Shown here one piece after another: positions 51,948-59,875 of a DNA stretch of 64,000 nucleotides. Both the position numbers and the translations under genes were made by a program. The first letter of the stretch is position 1, and each line of letters starts with the position of its first letter. The notes below the pieces were generated by a model that saw only the letters and a list, made by a program, of their open reading frames with translations, searched no databases and was not told where the DNA came from. Source of the DNA: CAVYGN01 sp964413265 (GTDB taxonomy: Bacteria; Spirochaetota; Brevinematia; Brevinematales; JAOACQ01); assembly GCA_964413265.1 (NCBI GenBank), contig CAYPRX010000006.1, positions 12,345-76,344 of the forward strand. Reading direction: 5' to 3'.

Positions 51948-52667
51948 TTATAAAATTTTATATCCGGCATTCAGTGCGTCATTATAAAACATCCTGACAG
52001 TATCAAGCGAATATTCTTTAAGATCTTTTCCGACTATCGTCAATTTCTTCAAAATATCCGGCAAAACGGTTATAATATGACACCCAGCCTCCTCGGCATG
52101 GAATATATTTAAAAGTTCCCTGGGGCTTGCCCAAAGCACTTCGGCGTTCGGATTCTTTCTGCATATTTCAACAGCTTTTTTCATAATGGGTACAGGATCG
52201 CGGCCGGTATCGGCTATTCTGCCCGCAAATACAGATATGATATTTTTGATCCCAGGATTTATGGCATTAATCACTTCTTCAACCTGTTCAAGCGGCATAA
52301 TCGCAGTTATATTCAGAGACAGTCCCTCATCGTTCAATTTTTTGATCAGCGAAATTGAAGATTCGCCTTTTGTATTGGTTATAGGTATCTTGACGTAAAC
52401 ATTTTTCCCCCAGGCAGCTATCTTTTTTGCTTCAATTTCCATAGTTTTAAAATCATCGGCAAAGACCTCGAAAGAAACGGGCAGGTCTTTTATTATGGAC
52501 AGAACTTTCCTTGCAAATGCCTCATAATCCATAACTCCGGCCTGTCTCATAAGCGTCGGGTTTGTTGTAAAACCGCTGACCCATCCTTCTTTATAGGCTT
52601 TAAGCATATCGTCAATATTCGCTCCGTCCGCAAAGATCTTTATTTTTAAATCCGACAATTTAAACAT
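51948..52667 (-). CDS. Transaldolase-family protein at the end of the heptose operon
   Basis: 239 residues, class I aldolase TIM barrel. The Schiff-base lysine is in VYVKIPITN, preceded by the typical GFTTNPTLM near residue 34 and SFEVFADD; SVFAGRIADTGRDP near the end is a transaldolase motif. Transaldolase makes sedoheptulose 7-phosphate from fructose 6-phosphate and erythrose 4-phosphate, exactly the substrate of GmhA two genes upstream. This suggests dedicated precursor supply; the link is inferred from the operon. Confidence 0.82.
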   Translation of the reverse strand: MFKLSDLKIKIFADGANIDDMLKAYKEGWVSGFTTNPTLMRQAGVMDYEAFARKVLSIIKDLPVSFEVFADDFKTMEIEAKKIAAWGKNVYVKIPITNTKGESSISLIKKLNDEGLSLNITAIMPLEQVEEVINAINPGIKNIISVFAGRIADTGRDPVPIMKKAVEICRKNPNAEVLWASPRELLNIFHAEEAGCHIITVLPDILKKLTIVGKDLKEYSLDTVRMFYNDALNAGYKIL

Positions 52668-52681
52668 AATTCTTACCTCAT

Positions 52682-53248
52682 TTAAGATTTAACTATCAAT
52701 TTTACGGCATCCAGAAGATTGCCGGCATTAAAATCGGCAGCAGATGAAAATCCGGTATTTTCCTCACTCTTCACAAAGACCGTTCCCGTTCCTCCGTTTC
52801 TTCCGCATATTATATCAGCCTCCCTGTCCCCGATCATCCAGGATTTACCCATATCGATTGAATATAATTTTTCAGCTTTTTTAAGAAAAAATGGCTTCGG
52901 TTTCCTGCACTCGCATTCTCCTGAATATCCCGCAATAATACCAGCAGGATGATGGTAGCAATAATAATATTCCCTGAATATTATCTTATTCTCTTTAAAT
53001 ATCCTGTCCAGTTTGTTGTGTACAGATATCAGGTCTTCAAGTCTGCATTTACCCTTGGCATAATCAGGCTGGTTCGAGACCAGAAACAGAGAAAAACCTC
53101 CTTCAAGAGCGATTTTCAGACTCTCCAGGGTCCATGGATAAAGATCCAGATCCTCCTCCCTGTGTGGTGGTTCGTATACCCCGGTGGTTTGATTTTTGAC
53201 AAGCCTGTTTATTACTCCGTCCCTGTCAAGAAAAATAGCTTTATCCAT
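52682..53248 (-). CDS. gmhB: D-glycero-D-manno-heptose 1,7-bisphosphate phosphatase
   Basis: 188 residues, HAD phosphatase. The nucleophile motif FLDRDGVINR, the SNQPD segment, and MIGDREADI are present. The zinc loop is complete: CYHHPAG plus CECRKPKP. It removes the 7-phosphate of the bisphosphate made by HddA. The start overlaps nothing; the upstream GmhA gene stops at the preceding base. It differs from the phosphatase domain of the fusion at 28966-30213, which lacks the second half of the zinc loop. Confidence 0.9.
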   Translation of the reverse strand: MDKAIFLDRDGVINRLVKNQTTGVYEPPHREEDLDLYPWTLESLKIALEGGFSLFLVSNQPDYAKGKCRLEDLISVHNKLDRIFKENKIIFREYYYCYHHPAGIIAGYSGECECRKPKPFFLKKAEKLYSIDMGKSWMIGDREADIICGRNGGTGTVFVKSEENTGFSSAADFNAGNLLDAVKLIVKS

Positions 53249-53854
53249 CTATTTCACAGACTCCCATTTTCCCTGCGCGGCTTTTAATACAGGATGAGAA
53301 ACAAGAAGGTGCCAGACCACTGCATGATAAGCCTCCGTCAGGGGTGTGACAGTATCAGGGCTTATTACAGGAATTATCACAGCAGCATCGGCGGCCTTTG
53401 CCGTATAACCACCGTCACGGCCAACGAGTCCAATAATTTTTGCTCCCGTTTCTTTTGCATATTTCAAGGCTGACACAATATTTACGCTTATGTTTTTTTC
53501 CTCGCTGCCGCCACCGACAGAAATGATGATTATACCGTCCCTTGAATTAAGCCGGCTTCCCATGAGCCAGTTGACAAAAACAGTTTCCCACCCGTCATCG
53601 TTAATCCTTGCAGTAAGCTCTGAAACGTTGTCAGTAGGCGTGTAAGACTCGATTCCGACCAGTTTCCTGAAATCGTTTACCGCATGACTGGCGTTTGCTG
53701 CACTTCCGCCTATGCCAAGAATAAAAAGCCTTCCACGGGATTCTTTTATCTCAAGAAGAATATTAACTGCCCTTTCAATTGACTTTTTATCGATAGTTTC
53801 AGCGATCTTAACTACGCCGTCGAAATATGACTCGATATAAGTATTAACATCCAT
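53249..53854 (-). CDS. gmhA: Sedoheptulose 7-phosphate isomerase
   Basis: 201 residues, SIS domain. FILGIGGSAANASHAVNDFRK and GIIIISVGGGSEEKN are the sugar-phosphate-binding loops, and LTEAYHAVVWHLL near the C-terminus carries the catalytic His/Glu region of GmhA. It isomerises sedoheptulose 7-phosphate to D-glycero-D-manno-heptose 7-phosphate. It sits between hddC and gmhB, the expected order of pathway genes. Confidence 0.9.
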   Translation of the reverse strand: MDVNTYIESYFDGVVKIAETIDKKSIERAVNILLEIKESRGRLFILGIGGSAANASHAVNDFRKLVGIESYTPTDNVSELTARINDDGWETVFVNWLMGSRLNSRDGIIIISVGGGSEEKNISVNIVSALKYAKETGAKIIGLVGRDGGYTAKAADAAVIIPVISPDTVTPLTEAYHAVVWHLLVSHPVLKAAQGKWESVK

Positions 53855-53869
53855 TTATTTATCCTCATT

Positions 53870-54577
53870 CTAATTTTTATTATGCTTTAAAAGAAACTCT
53901 TTTGTTTCTTTTATTCCCTTGAAAGATCCGATTTCATAAAACCTTTCCAATACCTCAAAACCGATAAGCTCATTTTCAGATGCAAGCATGCTGTAAATGT
54001 CAGCTAGATCTGCCGTTTCATTTTCTTTAATCTGTTCAAAACAGATATTCCTGATAATCCCGAGGCCGTAGTCAATGTATTTCATTTCAGGATTCATGAT
54101 TTTCTTATTATAATTTGTTACATATCCATTATCAAAAATAACGTTGCTCTTACCCCAATTGTTATTATTCTTCAATACTGTCATTAATGCTTTTTTATTT
54201 TGTTTTACAAAGCACTCAGAAACCGAGCTGAAGTCAATCAATAAATACGAATCTCCATACATTACAAAAAAGACTTCAGGAAGTCCATTCAGGGCTTTTT
54301 TTATCGCACCGCCTGTTCCCAGCAGTTTGTCCCCGTCTGACGAATAGCGGACATTCAGGCCGAACATTTTTCCATCCCCTACATAATCACGTACCATCTC
54401 CCCCAGGAAACCGATACAGATAACCACATTTTTAATTCCATTTTTCTTCAGCAGTTCAAGCTGATGATGTATAAACGGCTTCCCGTTTATATCAATCATG
54501 GCCTTCGGTATTTTCCGAGTGACCGGATAAAGACGGGTTGCAAGGCCGCCGGCCAGAACTGCAATATCAGTTATCAT
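53870..54577 (-). CDS. hddC: Heptose 1-phosphate guanylyltransferase-type nucleotidyltransferase (HddC)
   Basis: 235 residues. AVLAGGLATRLYPVTRKIPKA is the nucleotide-binding and catalytic loop, followed by MYGDSYLLIDF (metal site). It resembles the first domain of the fusion at 28966-30213 and would convert D-glycero-alpha-D-manno-heptose 1-phosphate and GTP to GDP-heptose. Its start codon overlaps the stop of the kinase gene upstream (ATGA), so the two are translationally coupled. Confidence 0.88.
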   Translation of the reverse strand: MITDIAVLAGGLATRLYPVTRKIPKAMIDINGKPFIHHQLELLKKNGIKNVVICIGFLGEMVRDYVGDGKMFGLNVRYSSDGDKLLGTGGAIKKALNGLPEVFFVMYGDSYLLIDFSSVSECFVKQNKKALMTVLKNNNNWGKSNVIFDNGYVTNYNKKIMNPEMKYIDYGLGIIRNICFEQIKENETADLADIYSMLASENELIGFEVLERFYEIGSFKGIKETKEFLLKHNKN

Positions 54578-55557
54578 GACCCGGTTACTACCTTCGTCCC
54601 CTCGAAATCAAATCTAAAACGGATCTCCTCAAGCCCCTCATTCATTAATGTATGCCTCAGTCTGACTTTGTCTTTTGCATAAAACATCAGAAATCCTCCG
54701 CCTCCTGCTCCTATAAGTTTGCCTCCGACGGCCCCGCTTTTCAAGGCAAGATCATACCAGTCATTTATCTGAGGATTTGATATTGAGCCTGATCTTTTTT
54801 TCTTGCGTTCCCAATGAACATTCATTAATTCTCCGAATTTTATCAAATCACCGCTTTCAAGGGCCTTTTTATTTTTTAAACCAAGGTCCTTAATAAAATG
54901 CAGATTTTCAATCATATCCTGATCATTATCTTTGCTCTTGTCATTTTGTTCCTTCAGTATCAAGGAAGCGTTTCTTGTAAAACCTGTGAAAAAAAGGAGA
55001 AGATTGTCTTCAAGATCATACAATGCCTCCCTTTCGATTTTTAAGGGATATGATTTTACGCTTCCATCTCTGTTGAACTCAAAACAGGTCAAACCGCCAT
55101 AGGCCGAAATGTACTGGTCCTGCTTGCCGATAGGCTCTCCCAGCTTATTTATTTCAATGTCACATGCCTCTTCGGCAAGTTCTTTCGGATGAATGAAATC
55201 TCTTTTGTACATATGAAGCGCTTTCAATAAAGCTGTTGTGAAACTGCTCGAAGAACCGAGGCCGGTGCCTGATGGAATATCTGCCATGCTTGTCAATTCC
55301 AGATAGTTATCCTTTAAACCCAGTAATTTCAATGATTCCCTGATTATGGGATGCTGTATTTCCGACACTTCCATCACCTTTTCCATCAGTGAATATTTGA
55401 TTATATACCCCGGCTGAAAGGTTTTATGAAGGGTAATATAAATATATTTGTCGATGGCAGCGGCGATAACGAAGCCGCCGTATTGTTCATAATAAGAGGC
55501 AAGGTCGGTCCCCCCTCCCCCCAGAGTTATTCTCAGCGGACTTCTCGTTATTATCAT
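54574..55557 (-). CDS. hddA: D-glycero-alpha-D-manno-heptose 7-phosphate kinase (HddA), copy 2
   Basis: 327 residues, GHMP kinase. RSPLRITLGGGGTDLASYY opens the protein, PSGTGLGSSSSFTTAL (near 97) is the ATP loop, and KLIGAGGGGFLMFY is the C-terminal motif. It phosphorylates the anomeric carbon of heptose 7-phosphate. It is clearly homologous to the kinase at 30194-31228 but divergent, so the two are not a recent duplication. Start ATG directly follows the Gfo/Idh gene stop. Confidence 0.9.
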   Translation of the reverse strand: MIITRSPLRITLGGGGTDLASYYEQYGGFVIAAAIDKYIYITLHKTFQPGYIIKYSLMEKVMEVSEIQHPIIRESLKLLGLKDNYLELTSMADIPSGTGLGSSSSFTTALLKALHMYKRDFIHPKELAEEACDIEINKLGEPIGKQDQYISAYGGLTCFEFNRDGSVKSYPLKIEREALYDLEDNLLLFFTGFTRNASLILKEQNDKSKDNDQDMIENLHFIKDLGLKNKKALESGDLIKFGELMNVHWERKKKRSGSISNPQINDWYDLALKSGAVGGKLIGAGGGGFLMFYAKDKVRLRHTLMNEGLEEIRFRFDFEGTKVVTGS

Positions 55558-56532
55558 TTAAATTCTCCCATAGATTTTATCGACAATTTTCAGAGCCTGG
55601 TATGCATCATTCAAACTGCCGTTTAACGGCTTATTTTTTTCTATCGATTCTACGAAATCTCTAAACTCGAGTTCCCATGAAAAGTCTTCACCCGGATATT
55701 CCCATACAGTTGTTTCAGGAGGGCCCATTTCAGGAAGCATTTTATAAAATGAGAGCTTTTCAACTCCGTAGCTTCCTCCCAGCCCGTCAATCTGGAGCTT
55801 CCCGTATTTACCATACACCTCAAGGCAGAACATATTTTTCCATTCCGTACAGCTGACCTGAAGCCAGGAAACCCTGCTTCTGCTGTTTTTCAGGTAAATA
55901 AAAGCATTGTCATCAGCGTCCATATTCCAGAAATATGTCGCCGTGATACCATCAACTTTTTCAAAATCCCCCAAAAAAAATCGCGATAAATCAATGAGGT
56001 GGATACCCTGGTCTATCAGTTCTCCTCCCCCGGAAATTTCAGGTTTTGCCCTCCATTCCTTATCATAGCCGATCCTCCCGCCATGACCGTATCTCCCGCG
56101 GATAAACATTAATTCCCCGATACCCTGAGAATCAGCAATACTTTTAGCCTTTAAAATGGCGGGATGATAACGCAGATTAAATCCGACTTTTACCTTCTTT
56201 CCCGATTCAAGGCTTTTCCTGTAGAAGGGCTCTAATTCAACTGAATTCCTTGCCCCCGGTTTTTCAATCAGAACGTGTTTATCATGAGACAGCGCATATA
56301 ATCCAATGGGGGTTAAATAATCATTCGATGTCGATACAATGACAATATCGACCCCGGGGTGATCTGCCGCTTTTTCCCAATTTTCTGCAATAAGGGCATT
56401 CTGACTGTTTATTTGACTTACTGTCTTTGCCCTTTCCATGTTTTTATCAGAAACAATTAAGAGTTTATGATTGCCGAGGGACCTTGCCCTTTTTTCTCCA
56501 ATCAAACCGCAGCCTATTATAGCTACATTCAT
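55558..56532 (-). CDS. Gfo/Idh/MocA-family sugar oxidoreductase
   Basis: About 324 residues. VAIIGCGLIGEKRARSL is the NAD(P) Rossmann loop, VLIEKPGARN the conserved E-K-P catalytic motif, and GELIDQGIHLIDLSRFFLGD the second conserved region with the catalytic-type histidine. It probably oxidises or reduces a sugar or sugar nucleotide in this surface-glycan operon. I chose the ATG at 56532, with GAGG 8 nt upstream; a TTG at 56550 overlaps the previous gene. Confidence 0.88.
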   Translation of the reverse strand: MNVAIIGCGLIGEKRARSLGNHKLLIVSDKNMERAKTVSQINSQNALIAENWEKAADHPGVDIVIVSTSNDYLTPIGLYALSHDKHVLIEKPGARNSVELEPFYRKSLESGKKVKVGFNLRYHPAILKAKSIADSQGIGELMFIRGRYGHGGRIGYDKEWRAKPEISGGGELIDQGIHLIDLSRFFLGDFEKVDGITATYFWNMDADDNAFIYLKNSRSRVSWLQVSCTEWKNMFCLEVYGKYGKLQIDGLGGSYGVEKLSFYKMLPEMGPPETTVWEYPGEDFSWELEFRDFVESIEKNKPLNGSLNDAYQALKIVDKIYGRI

Positions 56533-56546
56533 CCAAAAGACCTCAT

Positions 56547-57380
56547 TCAAATCAATTTAATTCTTCTCAACTTTCCTGCATCGCTGTAAACGGCACTTGT
56601 ATGTACGTCAGCAAATTTTTTATATTCATCCCTGAAATGAATCAGCCTTCCGCTGATCCCCTTATTCATTTCTCTATTACATAAAAATTCAACCAGCCTT
56701 ATGATATCTCCAGGTTCTGTCCCGCCGCTTCCCATTGTCTCAAACGCCTCTTCATAGGCTTTATCTCCAGACTTTTCTTTTGAACTCAGCACTTCCTCCG
56801 TCATCCTTGTTTTAACAGCACCCGGTGCTACCGCATTGATGATTATTTCTCCATGATCGTTCGATTTCAGCTCATCAGCTATCGTCTCTACAAGTCTTAA
56901 AACCCCTGTTTTTGAAACGCCGTAAGAGGAAAAGTTCGGGCGTGAATTGCATGAACCCCCTCCGGAAAATAGTATTATCGAACCGGATATTCTCTCCTTA
57001 ATTAAAATCTCAATAGCAGTTTTTGAAATGTTAAAGCTTCCAGTCAGATTTACTTTAATAACTTCTTCAAAATCATCCTGGGACAATGTCCATGCCGGCC
57101 CTAAAACTCCCTGTATCCCGGCGGTGCTGATAATAAAAGAAGGATATGATCCGTAAATTTTATAATGTTTTTCAAACCCTTTTTTAACTTCTTTTATACT
57201 CCCCACGTTCCCTGACAGAATATTTACGTACATCCCCCTTTTTTCAACTTCATCCCTTAATGATTCCAGATTATTTTTTGTCCTTGCAAATACAGTAACC
57301 TTGCATCCTTTTTCCAGAAAATAAACAGCTATGATTTTGCCTATTCCAAGACTGCCGCCGAATACAATTACCGATTCCAA
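56547..57380 (-). CDS. Short-chain dehydrogenase/reductase
   Basis: 277 residues. VFGGSLGIGKIIAVYFLEKG is the cofactor loop, STAGI replaces the usual NNAG, and the catalytic set is S (FSGGGS), Y and K in SYGVSKTG. A ~30-residue C-terminal extension (SGRLIHFRDEYKKF) is longer than in simple SDRs. In this operon it probably acts on a sugar or sugar nucleotide. It starts 4 nt after the epimerase stop. Confidence 0.85.
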   Translation of the reverse strand: MESVIVFGGSLGIGKIIAVYFLEKGCKVTVFARTKNNLESLRDEVEKRGMYVNILSGNVGSIKEVKKGFEKHYKIYGSYPSFIISTAGIQGVLGPAWTLSQDDFEEVIKVNLTGSFNISKTAIEILIKERISGSIILFSGGGSCNSRPNFSSYGVSKTGVLRLVETIADELKSNDHGEIIINAVAPGAVKTRMTEEVLSSKEKSGDKAYEEAFETMGSGGTEPGDIIRLVEFLCNREMNKGISGRLIHFRDEYKKFADVHTSAVYSDAGKLRRIKLI

Positions 57381-57384
57381 TTCT

Positions 57385-58338
57385 CTATCTCCTCTTCAAG
57401 ACCCATTCGTTTTCCTTCAAATATTCCAGGGTTTTTATGACCGCACTTTTTATTGTTAATTCAGGTTTCCAGCCCAGTTTATTAATTTTTGAACAATCCA
57501 GAAAGATGAAGGGGTTATCCCCTATCCAGCCCCGATCACCACCTGAATAACTTATTTCCGGCTTCAGGCCGAGATTTTCAACGATCCAGCCTATTGAATC
57601 GTTTACCTCGCAGTATTCATTCGTCCCGAGATTAAAAATATTGACTCTCTCGGATGACTTTTCCAATGCGAATAAAATTGCATTAATGCAGTCTTGAATA
57701 TATAAATAAGACTTCTTCTGATGACCGTTTCCCAGCACCCTCAACTCGTCTGGATTATGAAGGAGCATCTTATAAAAATCAAAAATGTGACCGTGCGTGT
57801 ACCTCTCACCAAGAATGGAAACAAACCTGAAAATCCAGCACTGAAAGCCGAAGCCCTCGCAATAAGCCTGAATTAAAGATTCCCCTCCCAGTTTTGAAGC
57901 ACCGTAGATGGAGGTCTGGACTGGAAAGGGCGCATCCTCAGGGGTTGGAATGTTTATTGATTCCCCGTAAATTGAACCAGTCGAGGAAAAAACGATTTTT
58001 TTAATTTTATTTTTTCTCATTGCCTCCAGAACATTAAAAGTCGCTATAATATTCTGATTGAGATCCTTTTGCGGATTCTCGGTCCCGAATCTGACATCTG
58101 CATTGGCTGCAAAATGTATTACAATATCACAACCGCGCATTGCTCCTGCAAGAGTTTCATTGTCCAGCAAATCGCCCTTTACCAGCCTGAAGTTTTCAGC
58201 TTTTTTCGCCTTAAATAAAAATTCTTCAATACCCGTTGAAAAATTATCATACACAATTACCTGCTCATTATTGTCAAGGAGCCTGTCTGTAATATTGCTC
58301 CCTATAAAACCGGCTCCCCCCGTTACAAAATACCTCAT
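57385..58338 (-). CDS. NAD-dependent sugar-nucleotide epimerase/dehydratase
   Basis: 317 residues, extended SDR. FVTGGAGFIGSNITDRLL is the NAD loop, HFAANADVR, and the active-site SSTGSIYG with YGASKLGGE give the S-Y-K triad. C-terminal motifs KKSYLYIQDCINAI and LGWKPELT fit UDP-glucose 4-epimerase-like enzymes, but the nucleotide sugar cannot be told; GDP-heptose or another local intermediate is possible. It overlaps the GtrA gene by 4 nt. Confidence 0.88.
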   Translation of the reverse strand: MRYFVTGGAGFIGSNITDRLLDNNEQVIVYDNFSTGIEEFLFKAKKAENFRLVKGDLLDNETLAGAMRGCDIVIHFAANADVRFGTENPQKDLNQNIIATFNVLEAMRKNKIKKIVFSSTGSIYGESINIPTPEDAPFPVQTSIYGASKLGGESLIQAYCEGFGFQCWIFRFVSILGERYTHGHIFDFYKMLLHNPDELRVLGNGHQKKSYLYIQDCINAILFALEKSSERVNIFNLGTNEYCEVNDSIGWIVENLGLKPEISYSGGDRGWIGDNPFIFLDCSKINKLGWKPELTIKSAVIKTLEYLKENEWVLKRR

Positions 58339-58781
58339 TTCCTCTCCATAATTTTCAAATTAAAGATAATTTTATTCATAACAAAGAATGTCAGCACCAT
58401 CGTTATGACTGTCGCCGCGGCGACCCCGAAATAAATACTGATTTTAAACAGAAGAAGCAGGTTCACCACTCCAAGATTAATCAGGTAATTTATGAATGAA
58501 AGAATCAAATATTGTACTATCTGATATTTAAGCCTCGAAAATTTTTTTTCCTGGAAAACAAACATTTTATTTAACGAGAAATGATATATCAACGCTGCAA
58601 AGTAGGAAATTGAAACAGACAGGTTATGAGTAAGTTTTAAGATATCATTTGTTAAATAAATGAAAGAAAAATTTACTATTGCAGTCGTTCCTCCGATCAA
58701 CAAAAATTTCATTACCTTATGAATTTCCGTTTTATTATTAAGTTGCTTGCGGAGAAACAAAAATAATTTCCTTGCTGGCAT
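58335..58781 (-). CDS. GtrA-family membrane protein
   Basis: 148 residues with four hydrophobic helices. KFLLIGGTTAIVNFSFIYL is the conserved GtrA opening and the SYFAALIYHFSLNKMFVF block is typical. GtrA-like proteins are proposed to flip polyprenyl-linked sugars across the membrane. It directly follows (3 nt) a GtrB-like GT2 gene, the usual partner. Confidence 0.88.
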   Translation of the reverse strand: MPARKLFLFLRKQLNNKTEIHKVMKFLLIGGTTAIVNFSFIYLTNDILKLTHNLSVSISYFAALIYHFSLNKMFVFQEKKFSRLKYQIVQYLILSFINYLINLGVVNLLLLFKISIYFGVAAATVITMVLTFFVMNKIIFNLKIMERK

Positions 58782-58784
58782 AAA

Positions 58785-59744
58785 TTACTTTTTATTATGT
58801 ATTATTTTAAAACCGTGCGCTTCCTGCACGATAAAAATAGGTCTTCCCTTGACTTCATCAAACATCCTTGCAAGGTACTGGCCGATAATCCCCAGGCTTA
58901 ACAGCTGAATCCCGCTGTAAAAAGAAATTAAAATAACAAGGGTCGGATTGCCCCAGGGAATTTTGATATGCATCAGGCTGAATGCTATATAAATTATACC
59001 CAATAAAAAACTGAATAGTGCAACAATTAAACCGGAGATTGATATCAAATCCAGAGGGTACTTTGAAAAGCTCAGGATCCCGTTCAATCCGATTTTAAGA
59101 GAGCCGAAAAAGCGGTTATATTTGCCCCTGCCGCAGAATCTGGAATCTCTCTCATATAAAATGCCTGTTTGGTTATAGCCTACATAGCCGACCAGACCCC
59201 TTAAAAAGGCGTCATTTTCTTTTAATAATTTCAAATTATCAATCACCTCCCTGCTGATCAACCGAAAGTCCCCCGTATTTCTTGGAATATGTACCTCTGA
59301 GATTTTATTGATAATCCTATAACCCAGGAAGGCCACTATTTTTTTTATTATCGTTTCACCCTTCCTGTTCTTCCGCTGGGCATATACTACATGATAACCC
59401 TCTTTCCACTTCATTATCATCTCTTTGATCAATTCAGGCGGGTCCTGAAGGTCTGCGTCAATCACAACACAGATATCGCCGGTACAGTAGTAAATCCCGG
59501 CTAATGTACAGGAGGGCTGGCCGAAACGGCGGGACATTTTCAGCAATTTAATATTTATATCCCTTTTCCTGAAATTTAATATTATTTTTTCAGTATTATC
59601 CCTGCAGGGGTCCATAGAAAATATTATTTCATATTTACATTTTATGGCAGACACGACTTTTTTAAGCCTGGCCAGAAGTGGAGGTATATTTTTTTCTTCA
59701 TTGTAAACAGGAATAACTATGGAAAGTTTAAAGCTGTTACTCAT
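58785..59744 (-). CDS. GtrB-like polyprenyl-phosphate glycosyltransferase (GT2)
   Basis: 319 residues. The GT-A domain has LSIVIPVYNEEKNIPPLL, VVIDADLQDPPELI and VYAQRKNRKGE; two C-terminal helices (about 232-255 and 268-292) anchor it. This is the DPM1/GtrB/ArnC-like type that loads a sugar on undecaprenyl phosphate. It is the first gene of the ten-gene operon that ends with transaldolase. Confidence 0.9.
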   Translation of the reverse strand: MSNSFKLSIVIPVYNEEKNIPPLLARLKKVVSAIKCKYEIIFSMDPCRDNTEKIILNFRKRDINIKLLKMSRRFGQPSCTLAGIYYCTGDICVVIDADLQDPPELIKEMIMKWKEGYHVVYAQRKNRKGETIIKKIVAFLGYRIINKISEVHIPRNTGDFRLISREVIDNLKLLKENDAFLRGLVGYVGYNQTGILYERDSRFCGRGKYNRFFGSLKIGLNGILSFSKYPLDLISISGLIVALFSFLLGIIYIAFSLMHIKIPWGNPTLVILISFYSGIQLLSLGIIGQYLARMFDEVKGRPIFIVQEAHGFKIIHNKK

Positions 59745-59774
59745 CCCATACTTCTCATACTATCAAATATTATC

Positions 59775-59788
59775 TCTTATCGATAAGA
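59775..59788. promoter_or_regulatory. 14-bp perfect palindrome in the leader of the heptose operon
   Basis: TCTTATCGATAAGA is a perfect palindrome 31 nt upstream of the first gene and downstream of the putative promoter at 59810-59836. Its position suits an operator; no regulator for it is known here. Confidence 0.4.
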
Positions 59789-59809
59789 ATGAACACTAAG
59801 TAAAGGTAT

Positions 59810-59836
59810 TTTATAATAAATGCCGTGTTTTGACAA
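59810..59836 (-). promoter_or_regulatory. Possible promoter of the ten-gene heptose operon
   Basis: Minus strand TTGTCA (59831-59836), 15 nt, TATAAA (59810-59815). The spacing is short. A hairpin (GTGCCG with CGGCGC) lies just upstream near 59848-59863, after the stop of the membrane glycosyltransferase-like gene, but without a T-run. Confidence 0.4.
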
Positions 59837-59875
59837 CATTTCGGTGCCGAAAACGGCGCTTTAAAAAAATAATGG

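Noticed and set aside
59848..59863. Hairpin GTGCCG/CGGCGC after the membrane glycosyltransferase-like gene
   Set aside because: On the relevant strand it is followed by GAAATG and not by T residues, so terminator function is not supported.
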